A program made the position numbers and the translations under genes. From Halopiger aswanensis (lineage in GTDB: Archaea; Halobacteriota; Halobacteria; Halobacteriales; Natrialbaceae), in the NCBI RefSeq assembly GCF_003610195.1, contig NZ_RAPO01000002.1, positions 1 through 64,000 of the forward strand: 64,000 nucleotides of DNA. Direction: 5' to 3'. Below, one piece after another: positions 17,072 through 27,300 of the stretch; the stretch's first letter is position 1, and each line of letters begins with the position of its first letter. The notes below the pieces were generated by a model. That model was given only the letters and a program-made list of their open reading frames with translations, was not told the DNA's origin and made no database searches.

Positions 17072-17632
17072 ATGCCCGAAACGGAACAACAAGACAAGTC
17101 GCTGTCGGAGATCGTCGTCAAGGAAGCAGTCGGGAAGGGGCTGGACTCTCCCCTCCGAGACTCTATTCTCGAGGCCGTCGAGGAGGCTGACGGCGGCCGA
17201 GGTGGCGGTCGATTCCCGCTTGCCGGCGCCGTCTTCGGTCTGGGTGCGGCGCTCGGCTTCCTCGCGGGGCGGCAGTCGACGGAGTTCGAGGAGTCGCCGC
17301 TCGAGGACATCGAGGAGCCCGAAATCATCGAAGACGTGACGGAACGAGCCGAGTCCCAGATGGTGAGCGACGAAACCGAGACCGAAGCGGAGACCGAAAG
17401 CGAGGAGATGGAGGGCGGCTCTCGCCTGCCGCAGCTGCTGCTCGCGCTGGGCGTCATCGCCGGCGCCGTCTTCCTGCGCCGTCGGATGGGCGGCGAGGAA
17501 GAAGAGGAGTGGGAGCCGATCGAGGAGTTCGAACCGGCGACAAGCGGCGAGGAAGACGAATCCGAGGCGGAAAGCGAGGAAGCGGAAGCCGAGGAGGAAG
17601 AGAACGAGACCGAAGAAGCCGAAGAGGAGTAA
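17072..17632 (+). CDS. Acidic membrane-anchored protein of unknown function
   Basis: 186 residues. Two hydrophobic segments (about 50-65 and 116-132, the latter LPQLLLALGVIAGAVFLRRR) separate an N-terminal helical part, a middle Glu-rich linker and a C-terminal tail that is almost entirely Glu/Ala/Ser. The tail is extreme even for a halophile. The start at 17072 (MPETEQQDKS) is taken because AATTATG lies about 30 bases upstream. Function unknown; the architecture suggests a scaffold with cytoplasmic acidic arms. Confidence 0.7.
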   Translation: MPETEQQDKSLSEIVVKEAVGKGLDSPLRDSILEAVEEADGGRGGGRFPLAGAVFGLGAALGFLAGRQSTEFEESPLEDIEEPEIIEDVTERAESQMVSDETETEAETESEEMEGGSRLPQLLLALGVIAGAVFLRRRMGGEEEEEWEPIEEFEPATSGEEDESEAESEEAEAEEEENETEEAEEE

Positions 17633-17748
17633 CGCGACACCGCTTTCGTTCTCGGTCTCTCGCTCGCGCAGTTACGGCCGTTCTTTTGGACGCGACAGTT
17701 CGTCGGTGACGAAGGAGCTAAGGGGGCGACGCCGACAGTGTGAACGCA

Positions 17749-18813
17749 ATGGAGACGACCCACCGCGTCTTCGTCGGTGATGCGCGCGATCTGTCGGCCG
17801 TCGACGACGAGTCAGTCGAACTCGTCGTCACCTCGCCGCCGTATCCCATGATCGAGATGTGGGACGACCTCTTCGCGGAGCTCGATCCCGCCGTCGAGGA
17901 CGCTCTCGAGGCCGGCGACGGCCGCCGGGCCTTCGAGGCGATGCACGCCCAACTCGACCGGGTCTGGGACGAACTCGAGCGCGTCCTCGTCGACGGCGGC
18001 ATCGCCTGCGTCAACGTCGGCGACGCGACCCGCTCGGTTGACGGCAGTTTCCGCGTCTACCCGAACCACGCGCGGGTGCTCGAGGCCTTCGAGTCCCGCG
18101 GGTTCGATCCGCTACCCGACGTGCTCTGGCGCAAACCGGCCAACAGCGCGGCCAAGTTCATGGGCAGCGGGATGATCCCGCCGAACGCCTACGTTACGCT
18201 GGAACACGAGTACATCCTGGTGTTCCGCAAGGGCGGGGAGAGCCGCGAGTTCGAGCCCGGCGCCGATCGGCGCTACGAGGCCGCCTACTTCTGGGAGGAG
18301 CGCAACCGCTGGTTCTCCGACGTCTGGACCGAGGTGCGAGGCGAACTGCAGGCCCTCGAGTCGCCCGACGACGACCTCCGGGAGCGGTCGGCGGCCTACC
18401 CCCTCGAGATTCCCTACCGGCTGATCTGCATGTACTCGGCGTACGGCGACACCGTGCTCGATCCGTTCTGGGGGACCGGCACGACGACCTTGGCGGCGCT
18501 ATGTGCGGGTCGCGACTCGATCGGCTACGAACTCGAGGAGGCCTTCCTCGAGGTGTTCGAGCAGCAACTCGACGACGTCCCGGGGCTGTCGCGGTCCGTC
18601 GGCCGAACGCGCTTGGAGCGCCACCGCGAGTTCGTCAGCCAGCGCCGCGCGGAGGGTTCCACTTTCGACTACGACGCCGAACACTACGACACGCCGGTCG
18701 TGACGAAGATGGAGCGGAATATCCGACTCCGCGAGATCACCGACCTCGAGGCGCTCGCGGTCGACGACGGGAGCGACTATCGCGCGACCCACGAACCGCT
18801 GTCGCTGGATTGA
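17749..18813 (+). CDS. Cytosine-N4 DNA methyltransferase (solitary)
   Basis: 354 residues. Motif IV TSPPYP (residues 29-34) near the N-terminus and the AdoMet-binding motif DPFWGTGTT at about 240-248 near the C-terminus give the beta-class order. The (T/S)PPY form is typical of N4-cytosine and some N6-adenine enzymes. No restriction endonuclease is encoded nearby, so it is probably a solitary methylase. Haloarchaea share a conserved orphan CTAG N4-cytosine methylase, and this gene is a good candidate for it, but the target cannot be read from sequence. ATG 17749 is chosen over GTG 17740. Confidence 0.82.
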   Translation: METTHRVFVGDARDLSAVDDESVELVVTSPPYPMIEMWDDLFAELDPAVEDALEAGDGRRAFEAMHAQLDRVWDELERVLVDGGIACVNVGDATRSVDGSFRVYPNHARVLEAFESRGFDPLPDVLWRKPANSAAKFMGSGMIPPNAYVTLEHEYILVFRKGGESREFEPGADRRYEAAYFWEERNRWFSDVWTEVRGELQALESPDDDLRERSAAYPLEIPYRLICMYSAYGDTVLDPFWGTGTTTLAALCAGRDSIGYELEEAFLEVFEQQLDDVPGLSRSVGRTRLERHREFVSQRRAEGSTFDYDAEHYDTPVVTKMERNIRLREITDLEALAVDDGSDYRATHEPLSLD

Positions 18814-18894
18814 GTCGTCTGCCGTCCCGAGTCCCTGTAGGGAACGCCGTCGCTAGCTGGCGGTCGCTATCGAGGGCTCGCGCCGATGATTCAC

Positions 18895-19203
18895 TCAGTC
18901 GAGAATCCGTGAATCCGGTGTCGGATCGAACGGTGCGTCGGAGGGACGCTCCGTAACGGTCACGTCGATCCCGTTCGCGTTCCCGATCTCGACTTCGACT
19001 CGATACGTCCGATACGTAAACTCGACCCTCGAAGCGGCGCCATCGAACTGGCCGCCATTGCTGCACAGCGAGTCCGCCAGCGTATCAAGCGCGTCAGGAT
19101 CGAGTACGTCGTACAACGGTGGCTCGAGGTCCGCGGGATCGACACCCTCTGCTGCTGCGATCGCTTCTACAACGCGGACACTCGGTTGCTCCCCCGGTTC
19201 CAT
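18895..19203 (-). CDS. HalOD1 output-domain protein
   Basis: 102 residues. The block VRVVEAIAAAEGVDPADLEPPLYDVLDPDALDTL followed by a strand-rich end (VEFTYRTYRVEVE) is the HalOD1 domain, a small haloarchaeal output domain often found alone or behind receiver domains. Its partners are unknown. The start at 19203 (MEPGEQPSV) removes nine residues upstream. It is convergent with the methyltransferase gene. Confidence 0.85.
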   Translation of the reverse strand: MEPGEQPSVRVVEAIAAAEGVDPADLEPPLYDVLDPDALDTLADSLCSNGGQFDGAASRVEFTYRTYRVEVEIGNANGIDVTVTERPSDAPFDPTPDSRILD

Positions 19204-19425
19204 ACGACGTGCTGTTGGCCGTCGACACATAAACCCAGTGATGGTTTTCTGACGCGCGTCTGCCGTGCGTCAGACGTGCGGCTGACGAACGTGTCGCGAT
19301 AGTATCGAGTGGCGAGTGTCCTCGAGAATGGCCGTGACTGCTCGAAACCGCTATCTCTAGCTGTCAGCAGCGACACGTAGCGCTACGACTCGCCGTGATC
19401 GTCACAACAACTGAGGAAGATGGCA

Positions 19426-19577
19426 TGCCCGGGGAGGGCTCCGAACCCTCGATCTCCGCATGTCCCAGGTTCGAGGCTCGGCGGTCCTCGTGGGGGACAC
19501 GGAGGCTTCCAAGGCGTACCGCACCGAATCTCTGAACCCTATGAGTGCGGCGCTATGTCCAGCTAAGCCACCCGGGC
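19426..19577 (-). tRNA. tRNA-Met (CAU, elongator) with intron
   Basis: Read on the minus strand, GCCCGGG at 19577-19571 pairs with CCCGGGC ending at 19427, with discriminator A at 19426. The anticodon stem CCGCA/TGCGG encloses a loop with CAT. Between anticodon position 37 and 38 lies an intron of about 78 bases, the size known for haloarchaeal elongator tRNA-Met, which is spliced by the archaeal bulge-helix-bulge endonuclease. CCA is not encoded. Confidence 0.92.
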
Positions 19578-19680
19578 TCATTTCCCGGTAGTGGCGTCGT
19601 TCTCTTTAACCTTCTCATTCGAATTCGGCATGCAACGTGGACCCACGGATTTATCACAGGGCCATACGAACTACCGCGAC

Positions 19681-20982
19681 ATGAGCGTTCCCGGTATCGT
19701 CCAATCTACTCTCGGCGACGAGGAAATCGCGGCGCGAGTCTCTCTCGGCAGCGAAGACGAACTCTTCATCACCTCCTCGAGTACCCTCGTCTACCGGTCC
19801 GACGGACTCCTGCGCGACGAATCGGTCGACGAATACCCTCACGAAGCCGACCGCCTCACGCTCTCGGAAGGGCGGCGCAAGACCAAGTTCTCCCTCGAGT
19901 ATCCCCTCGAGGGAACGAAGGAATTCACGGTGCCGTCGGGCAAGACCGACGCGGTGTTGCACCCGGTTCTCGCCGGCGTCCTGAACGGTAACGACATCAC
20001 CGAACCCGGCGAAACCGTCGCCAAGACCTACCGCTTCAGCGAACTGACGCTGATCGTCACGAGCGAGCGGCTGGTCAAACACATCGGCAGCGCCGTCTGG
20101 GACGAGGACTACGAGGAGTACCACTACGAGGACGTGACGAACCTCTCCTTCGAGGACGGCAGCGTCGCAACCCAGATCGTCCTCGAGGTCGACGGCCGCC
20201 CCCAGCGGATCAAAGCACCCAACGAGGAGGCCAACGACCTCCGCGAGCGCCTCCAGCGCGCGCTCTTTGATTACCACGACGTCGGCTCGCTCGAGGAACT
20301 CAACGAGTCGATCGGACTCGACGACGCGGAGGACGATCGCGGCGACAGCGGGGGGACGATGGAATTCGGCTCCGGCGTGGATCCGCTCAACGCAGACCCG
20401 CCGGAACTCGACGATCAAGAGGGGGGCCGCACGGCGACCGGCGATGCGGGTGCGGACGAAGCCGTCGTCGACGCCGCTGCGAGTTCCGAAACGAAAACGA
20501 ACGCGAACGCACGCGGGGACGCGGACACGGACGCAAGCGCAACCGAGTCGAGCGTCCCTGACTCGATCGACGTCCGGTCTGACCGACGGGACGACGCGAG
20601 CGGCGCCACTGCGGCTGAATCGGCCTCTGAGACCAGTACCCCGTCCGAAGCGGTCGACGACGATGCCGATCCGTTCGTGGAGGCAACGGAGTCGCTCAAC
20701 GACGATGCGGCGACCGATGCGACTGCCACGCAGCGTCGCCAGACCCAATCCGCCGAAACCGCCGACACTGCCACCAGCGCCGACTCCGCCGCGCAGTCGT
20801 GGGCGTCCGACGAGTCGACAGCTGAGGCCCCGGCCGACAACCCGGCATCGACCGCGGCGGATCCGGAAGTCCTCGAGCGCCTCGAGGCGCTCGAGACGGC
20901 CGTCGAGCGGCAAAACGACGTCATCGAACAGCAGCAACGGACGATCGAGCAGTTGATCGAAGAGTTGCGGCAGGGCCGATAG
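19681..20982 (+). CDS. Haloarchaeal PH-like domain protein with acidic linker and coiled coil (DUF7115-like)
   Basis: 433 residues. The first 215 or so are strand-rich and contain two similar halves, each reading like a bPH domain (DELFITSSSTLVYRSDGLL and LTLIVTSERLVKHIGS). A 165-residue Ala/Asp/Thr linker follows, then a C-terminal coiled coil from about 400 (LERLEALETAVERQ...IEQLIEEL). This domain order occurs in conserved haloarchaeal proteins of unknown role. TTTATC about 30 bases upstream supports the start. Confidence 0.7.
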   Translation: MSVPGIVQSTLGDEEIAARVSLGSEDELFITSSSTLVYRSDGLLRDESVDEYPHEADRLTLSEGRRKTKFSLEYPLEGTKEFTVPSGKTDAVLHPVLAGVLNGNDITEPGETVAKTYRFSELTLIVTSERLVKHIGSAVWDEDYEEYHYEDVTNLSFEDGSVATQIVLEVDGRPQRIKAPNEEANDLRERLQRALFDYHDVGSLEELNESIGLDDAEDDRGDSGGTMEFGSGVDPLNADPPELDDQEGGRTATGDAGADEAVVDAAASSETKTNANARGDADTDASATESSVPDSIDVRSDRRDDASGATAAESASETSTPSEAVDDDADPFVEATESLNDDAATDATATQRRQTQSAETADTATSADSAAQSWASDESTAEAPADNPASTAADPEVLERLEALETAVERQNDVIEQQQRTIEQLIEELRQGR

Positions 20983-21169
20983 TCCCGGGAGTCGAGGCGT
21001 CGATCATCGACTCCAGGTAGAAGTGCCAGTGTCGATTACAACGGCCTCACGCCGCGGTTCGTTCCTCTCTCGACGATCCACAGTTTGCACCTCGTTATCG
21101 AGTGCATGGCCGATTTTCTACCGCAGTCCGGTTCGACTTCACACGCTACGTTCGGGAATCGACTGCTAG

Positions 21170-21655
21170 TCACTCGCGTCCCGTTACCTTCCGGATGCAC
21201 GAGGAGCCGAACGGGCCTATCTCGCCCGCCTCGAGATCGATGAAGTAGCCGGTCGAAAGCCCCGACCCGCAGCGCTGGCAGGTAAAGTCGCCTTCCTTGG
21301 TGATCACGTCTCGGTCGAAACTGACGTACTGGCGGCTCTTCGGCCGGACGATACCGTCCTCGCGGTCGATGATGCCCCGCAGTTCGGCCTCGTCGAGGAT
21401 CGTTCGGGTCACCGTCGGATCGGCCGTGATCGCTTCGATCCGATCGACGACGTCGGCCAGCGAGAGCGACTCGTGCTCGAGCCGCTCGAGGAGCGCGAGG
21501 CCGAGTTCGACGCGGTCGTCGAGCTCGCCGTATCGGCTACTCGCACTCGCGTCCGTCGATTCGTTCGTGGCCGCGCTCGCGTCCGTCCTCGTCTCGTCAG
21601 TGGTGTTCGCGGTTGCGTCTTCCGCCCCGTCGACGCGGTCGCCGTCACGATCCAT
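21170..21655 (-). CDS. Winged-helix plus zinc-ribbon protein (DUF5830-like)
   Basis: 161 residues. After a disordered Thr/Asp-rich start, residues 47-115 form a helical region (LGLALLERLEHESLSLADVVDRI) that looks like a winged helix, followed by a zinc site: CQRCGSGLSTGYFI and SSCIRKVTGRE give the pattern CxxC...C. This agrees with small haloarchaeal DUF5830 proteins. A DNA- or RNA-binding role is likely but unproven. The open frame upstream of 21655 overlaps the divergent gene at 21762 and is not used. Confidence 0.65.
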   Translation of the reverse strand: MDRDGDRVDGAEDATANTTDETRTDASAATNESTDASASSRYGELDDRVELGLALLERLEHESLSLADVVDRIEAITADPTVTRTILDEAELRGIIDREDGIVRPKSRQYVSFDRDVITKEGDFTCQRCGSGLSTGYFIDLEAGEIGPFGSSCIRKVTGRE

Positions 21656-21761
21656 CGATGAGTGGTGTCGTGCCGTGCCGAATAAACGTTGCGTCGTCCG
21701 GCAGTTCCGAGCGGAAACCGGAGACACAAAGGCTTCAATACTCGCGTGAGAACTCGAGGCG

Positions 21762-22535
21762 ATGTCGACGTTGCCCGGCTCGTCTTCCCCGCTGCGCGCT
21801 CGGGTTCTCCTCGGGCTGCTCGCGGTCGCCGCGATCGTCACCGCGGGCGTGCTCGTCTCCCCCTCGAGGGCGCTCGCGACCCTCGAGTCGCTGGCAGCCG
21901 ATCCGCTCTTGTTCGGGCTCGTCGTCGCCGCCGTCTACCTCGTGCGGCCGCTGCTCGCCTGGCCGACCACGCCGCTGTCGGTCGTCGTCGGCTACGGCTA
22001 CGGCATCGCTCTCGGCGTGCCGATCGCGCTCGGGGGAATTCTCGTGACCGTGCTTCCGGTCTTTTTGGTCGTTCGACTGCTCTCGGAACCGGACAACGGC
22101 ACCACGGAAGCCGGTGCCAACACGGACGCGGGACGAGAGGCTGTCGGGGCCGGCACGCTCGAGCGGGCGCTCCGCCGGACCGACGCTGCCGTCGATCAGT
22201 ACTACGAGACAGCGGGGCCGACCCGCGGCGTGATCGTATCGCGGTTGGCGCCGATCCCTTCGGACGCGGCGACGTGTGCCGCCGCGACGAGCGACGTCCG
22301 ACTCCACCAGTTTCTCCTCGGGACGGCGATCGGCGAACTCCCCTGGACGATCGCCGCGGTCGTCGTCGGCGCCTCGGCGGCGACGATCACGACGGCCGGC
22401 CTCGGCGATCTCGGCCTCCAGCTTTCGATCGGCTGCGGAGCCGCGGCGCTCCTCCTGCTCGCGGGGCCGCTCTATCGCATCGTCCGGACTCGAGTCGGCA
22501 CTACCGATGCGGGATCCGGCCGAGCGAACGGCTAA
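21762..22535 (+). CDS. TVP38/TMEM64 family membrane protein (VTT domain)
   Basis: 257 residues with the SNARE-associated/VTT pattern: LLAWPTTPLSVVVGYGYG at the first re-entrant loop, then a soluble loop, VIVSRLAPIPSDAATCAAATS as the second signature, and LLGTAIGELPWTIAAVVVGA. These proteins are linked to lipid scrambling or undecaprenyl-phosphate transport in DedA relatives. Substrate is unknown. The gene stands alone and diverges from the zinc-ribbon gene. Confidence 0.82.
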   Translation: MSTLPGSSSPLRARVLLGLLAVAAIVTAGVLVSPSRALATLESLAADPLLFGLVVAAVYLVRPLLAWPTTPLSVVVGYGYGIALGVPIALGGILVTVLPVFLVVRLLSEPDNGTTEAGANTDAGREAVGAGTLERALRRTDAAVDQYYETAGPTRGVIVSRLAPIPSDAATCAAATSDVRLHQFLLGTAIGELPWTIAAVVVGASAATITTAGLGDLGLQLSIGCGAAALLLLAGPLYRIVRTRVGTTDAGSGRANG

Positions 22536-22583
22536 TCGGTTGGAACCCGCTTCTGTCCGGTCGCTACCGGAGAAGTCGTGCCG

Positions 22584-23210
22584 TTACGTCGAGTCCGACC
22601 CCGACTGCGATCCGGCCCGGGAATCGGTTCCGGGGCCCGTGGTGGTTCCGTTGCCATCGTCGTCGGTTTCGTCCCCGTTACTGCCCTCGCCGCCGGACGA
22701 GTCGCTCGAGCGTCGTCCGCCGGATCGGGACTGTCGTCGGTCGCTCGCCGCGTACCGCTCGCGGTCCTTCGCGTTTTCCTTCTCGAGGAAGCTCGGCCGT
22801 CGAACGCGGTCGGTACTGTCCGAGGGGAGCGTGTCGATTCGGATCCCCTGCAGGGACTGGGGGAGACCCGTCTTATCGTCGAGATCGAGTTGCTCGTCGT
22901 CGCTCGCCTCGGCCGCGCCGGCCGGGTCCGCCCAGAGGTCGAGTTCGTTCTTCTCCGTGACGAGTTGCGTCCAGATTTCCCGCGGGCTTCCCTCTCCCTC
23001 GAGTTGGCGGACGTGCTGGCGCCCCTTCTGGTAGGCGAGTTCGGCGAAGCTCCGGTCGTAGTTCGTGTCGGTCGCCGCGCTGATCCGCTCGAGTTCGCCG
23101 GGGTGGTCCCTGCCGAGCGCTTCGGCGACGCCGAGCGCGAACGCCCGCCAGAGGACTTCGTCGCGGTCCTCGAGGGTCTCCCAGTCCGTCCCGAAGGTAC
23201 GTTCGTACAT
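22584..23210 (-). CDS. Conserved haloarchaeal protein coupled to the RAD55-like ATPase
   Basis: 208 residues. The first 95 are helical and ordered (LEDRDEVLWRAFALGVAEALG, FAELAYQKGRQHVRQLEGEG); the rest is a long Ser/Gly/Asp disordered tail. I recognise no named domain. It starts two bases after the stop of the RAD55-like gene, so the two are co-transcribed and probably work together. Confidence 0.65.
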   Translation of the reverse strand: MYERTFGTDWETLEDRDEVLWRAFALGVAEALGRDHPGELERISAATDTNYDRSFAELAYQKGRQHVRQLEGEGSPREIWTQLVTEKNELDLWADPAGAAEASDDEQLDLDDKTGLPQSLQGIRIDTLPSDSTDRVRRPSFLEKENAKDRERYAASDRRQSRSGGRRSSDSSGGEGSNGDETDDDGNGTTTGPGTDSRAGSQSGSDST

Positions 23211-23212
23211 GG

Positions 23213-23926
23213 TCAGGACTGGATCTTCTCGTTCGGATCGACGCGCAGGCCGCGCTCGGTGAACTCGATCGGGCGGATGTCGCAGTCGATCTCCGTCCCG
23301 CGCATCTTGATGATCTGGACGCCGCGGGTCATCCCACCGGACTCGAGGTAGTTGTGCATGAAGATGACCCCGTGGGAGAGGTAGTGGCCGTCCGAGTAGG
23401 AGGTCGGATCGGTCATCTCCGAGATCAGCAGAACGGTGGCGTCGGCGCGCTTGAGCTTCGTCAGGAACGTGACGAGGTCGCCGACCTCGTCGGAGAAGTA
23501 GTACTCGAGCAGCATCGTCGAGTCGATGACGATCCGGTCGATTCCCTTCGACTCGATGAACGAGACGAGTTTGTTCGAGAGGTTTTCGACGCTGCCCGGT
23601 CCGTCGCTGCTACCGCGACCGGACGAGGAGGCGAAGAACCGTTTCGTCTCGCTCTCGAAGACGTCCATGAACTTCATCTGGCCGGAGCTTACCGCCTTGT
23701 CGAACCCGAACTCGAAGTTCGTCATGTCGCTGACGAGCTCCTGTTCGGACTCGTGCATGCTCACGTACAGCGCGGTTTCGCCCTCGAAGACGCCCTTGGT
23801 GAGAAACTGCGAGCAGAACGTCGTCTTGCCGCTCCCGGGCGGTCCGCTGACGATGTACAGGCGGTCCCGTAACAGGCCGCCGTCCACCAACTCGTCGAAG
23901 CCCGGAACGCCCGTGGAGAGTCGCAT
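23213..23926 (-). CDS. RAD55/KaiC-like ATPase
   Basis: 237 residues. Walker A GPPGSGKTTF at 28-37 after LSTGVPGFDELVDGGLLRDRLY, and Walker B RIVIDSTMLLEYYF. The two neighbouring strands fit single-domain KaiC/RAD55-type ATPases. In haloarchaea these often act in signalling rather than recombination. ATG 23926 is supported by TATTTAT about 30 bases upstream and by family length; the open frame adds 27 residues upstream. The downstream helical protein may be its partner. Confidence 0.85.
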   Translation of the reverse strand: MRLSTGVPGFDELVDGGLLRDRLYIVSGPPGSGKTTFCSQFLTKGVFEGETALYVSMHESEQELVSDMTNFEFGFDKAVSSGQMKFMDVFESETKRFFASSSGRGSSDGPGSVENLSNKLVSFIESKGIDRIVIDSTMLLEYYFSDEVGDLVTFLTKLKRADATVLLISEMTDPTSYSDGHYLSHGVIFMHNYLESGGMTRGVQIIKMRGTEIDCDIRPIEFTERGLRVDPNEKIQS

Positions 23927-24055
23927 CGTCGAACACAGGGTTCGTGTCGGATAAATAGATTCTGGCAGGTCCCCGGCCCGTATTAAGCGCTCTGGCCGTT
24001 GACTCACCCGATCTTGCCGCCTCTCGCTCGAGACGGTGCTCGATCACGGCACCGA

Positions 24056-24205
24056 TTACCAGAACGTATCCGCACAGTCGTAGATGACGCCGTGTTGCGG
24101 GCAGACGTACTTGCAGTGGCGTTTGTACATCGGCTGCTCGCAGTGGGGACACGGCCTGCCGCCGACCTCGTCACCGTCACCGGTCCCTGCGCTGCCGTCC
24201 GTCAT
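24056..24205 (-). CDS. Small zinc-finger protein (HVO_2523 family)
   Basis: 49 residues. CPHCEQPMYKRHCKYVCPQHG has two Cys pairs and a His that can hold one zinc ion; the end VIYDCADTFW is conserved in haloarchaeal zinc-finger microproteins of the HVO_2523 type. Function is unknown; related microproteins have been implicated in regulation. The start at 24205 is the first Met that leaves a family-like N-terminus. Confidence 0.8.
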   Translation of the reverse strand: MTDGSAGTGDGDEVGGRPCPHCEQPMYKRHCKYVCPQHGVIYDCADTFW

Positions 24206-24336
24206 ACTCTCGCGTTGGATAGCCAGCAGGTAAGTGCTTCGCGTCCGCGAATCACGAGCAGCGCCGCCGAACACCAGTGCAGCGAGAGAAAACGGAGAGA
24301 AATCGCCGCTAGCGACGATGTCGAACGCCGATCAGC

Positions 24337-27300
24337 TTAACACTCGCTCCAGCCACAGGACTCGCAGGTCTTGCAGCCTTCGGAGTAGTACAGCGACAGC
24401 GAGCCGCAGTCGGGACACTCGGGCGACTCGCCGGCGTCGATGAGGTCCTGGGTCGCATCGTCGTCGGCGCTGGACCCGCTCTTGGCGGCCGCGCCGCCGT
24501 CGGTCTTGGGCCCGTCGTAGGTCGCTTCCGCGTCCGCGTCGGTCGACTCCTCGAGCGTCGCCTGCGTCGGGTACGGCTTGTCGATCTCGTCCTCGAGGTA
24601 GCGCCGCATCGCGGTGCCGATGGCGTCCGGGATGGACTGGATCTGTTCGCCCTTGTCCCAGGCGACCTTCGGCGAGCGAGTACCGCAGAGTTCGTCGACG
24701 ATCTCCTCGGGGTCGACGCCCGAGCGCAGCGAGGTCGAGATGACTTTCGCCAGCGCCTCGGTGAAGGAGTTCGTGAAGCCGCCGGAGTGGCCGATGTTGG
24801 CGAACAGCTCGAACGGCTGGCCGGTCTCGGGGTCCTCGTTGATCGTCACGTAGACCTTCCCGTAGCCGGTGTCGATGCGCTGGCTGACGCCCTGAAGAGC
24901 GTCGGGGCGCTCGCGCTTTTCGGTGAAGTCGACCTGAATCGGTTCCTCCGCGTCGTCGGCGAACGAGCCGACGTCCTCCGCGAGAACGTCCTGCACGTCT
25001 TCGTTCTCGAGGAACTGCTCCAAGCCGCCGAAGACGTCCTCGATCTGCTCGACGAGCGCCTCCGCGGCTTCGGTCTCGTCGGCGAAGTCGGTGTTCTTCG
25101 CGCGGGTCGTCAGCACCTGCTTGCTGCGGGTGCCGTCGCGGTAGTAGGTGACGCCCTTGCCGCCGTGCTCGTAGATGTACTCGAAGACGTCCTTGGCGTC
25201 CTCGAGCGTGGAGTCGTTGGGGGCGTTGACGGTCTTCGAGATGGCGGAGTCGACGCCCTGCTGGCAGGCAACCTGCACGCCGGCGTGGTCCTTCGCCGAG
25301 AGGTCGCCGGTGGTGACGAACAGTTCGCCGATGGCGTCGGGCACCGTCGAGAGCCCCTCGACGCCGTTGAACTGGTTGGTCGCCATCTGCTCCTGGGCCT
25401 CCTCCTTGACGGCCTCGACGTCGATGTCGTTGTCCTCGAGGACGCGCAGGAAGTAGTCGTCGAACTCGACGAGCATCTCGTCGCCCTGGACGTCGTCGGA
25501 GACGTTCTTGTAGTAGGCGACGTTGTAGATCGGCTCACAGCCGCCGGTGGTGTTGCCGACCATGCTCGTCGTGCCGGTCGGGGCGATGGTCGTCGTGTTG
25601 TGGTTCCGGATCGGGAACCCGTCCTCCCAGTCCTCGGCGTCGAGCCCGGTCTGGTGTTCGAACCACTCGCGGTACTCGGTCGGGTTCGCGTACTTGGACT
25701 TGTTCCACTCGTCGAAGCTGCCGCGTTCCTCGGCGAGTTCGTGGGAGGTCCACTTCGAGGTGTGGTTGATGTGGGTCATCAGCTGGCGGGCGACCTCGTT
25801 GGAGGCCTCGCTGCCGTACTCCATGCCCAGCTGGATGTACAGCTGCGCCAGACCCATGATGCCCAGCCCGATCTTGCGCATCTCTCGGACCTTCTCCTCG
25901 ATCTTCTCGACCGGGAAGTCCGACATGGTGACGACGTTCTCGAGGAACCGGGTGCCCATCTCGATGCGGCGGTTGAACTCCTCGAAGTCGACGGCCTCCT
26001 CGAGGAAGGCGTCGACCGCGTCCTCGAGGGTGTCGTACTCGTCGCCGTGCTCGTCGTACCAGACGCGCCAGTCCGGCGCCTCCAGGTCCGCGAGCGTCGA
26101 GAGGTTGATGTGCCCGAGGTTACAGGCCTCGTACTCTTCGAGGGGCTGCTCGCCACAGGGGTTCGTCGCGAGGATGCGGTGGTCGGGGTGTTTCTCGACG
26201 TCGAAGGAGTGTTGTTTGTTGACGCGCTCGAGGTAGATGACGCCGGGTTCGCCGTTCTCGTGGGCGCCCTCGACGATGTCGTCCCAGAGTTCCTCGGCCG
26301 GGATCGACAGCTCCTCGCCGACCTCGACGTACTCGCCGAGGCCGAACATCTCGTAGAGTTCCTTGGTCTCCTCGGTGGCGATGTGGGGCTCGCCCGTGCG
26401 CGGGTTCGTGAAGGTGAACTCCTCGTCGTTCTGCAGGGCCTCCATGAAGTCGTCGGTGATGCCGACGGAGATGTTGAAATTCGAGAGGTGGCCCTCGACG
26501 GCGTTACGGAGGTGCTTCGGCACGCGGCCCTCGTCGTCGATGAGTTCGCGAGCTTCCTCGAGAGCTTCCTGGAAGGAGGTGTGCGTGTAGTCGTCGGGGT
26601 CGTTCAGGCGCAGCGTCTCGGCCAGCGAGACGTCCTTGTTCTTGGCGTGGATGAACTGGATGACGTCGGGGTGAGAGACGCGCATGACGCCCATCTGGGC
26701 GCCCCGACGGGCGCCGCCCTGGGCGATCGTCTCGCACATCTGGTCGTACGTGCGCATGAACGTGATCGGGCCCGATGCGATACCGCCGGTCGAGCCGACT
26801 GCGTCGCCGTAGGGGCGCAGACGCCAGAAGGCGTATCCCATGCCGCCGCCGCTCTGGAAGACCTGTGCGGCCTCCTTGGCGGTCTGGTGGATGTCGTCGA
26901 TGTCGTCCTCGGGGGAGTCGACGAAACACGCCGAGAGCTGCTGCAGCTCGTCGCCGGCGTTCATCAGGGTCGGCGAGTTCGGCATGAAATCGAGGTTCTC
27001 CATCATGCCCTGGAACTCGTCGGCGACCTCCTCGACGTGGTCGCGGATCTCGTCGGGGAGTTCGGGGACGACGGTGTCGTAGGCGAACTTGTTGACGTTG
27101 TAGATAGACAGCGTGGTCTCGTCGTCGTCCTCGGCCGTCGTCCCGGCGCCGAACACTTCCGCGGCGAGTTCGTCGCGTCGGGGGTGGTCGGGCTTGAGCT
27201 GGTCGGGCGTGACCGTAATCTCGACGTCCTGCTTGCGCGCCTCGAAGACGGCCTCCGCGAGCGCGATGTTCTTTCCGACGCGCTCGAAGAGATCCTCCTG

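Noticed and set aside
19449-19530. A box C/D guide RNA inside the tRNA-Met intron
   Set aside because: No convincing pair of C (RTGATGA) and D (CTGA) boxes with guide spacing was visible.
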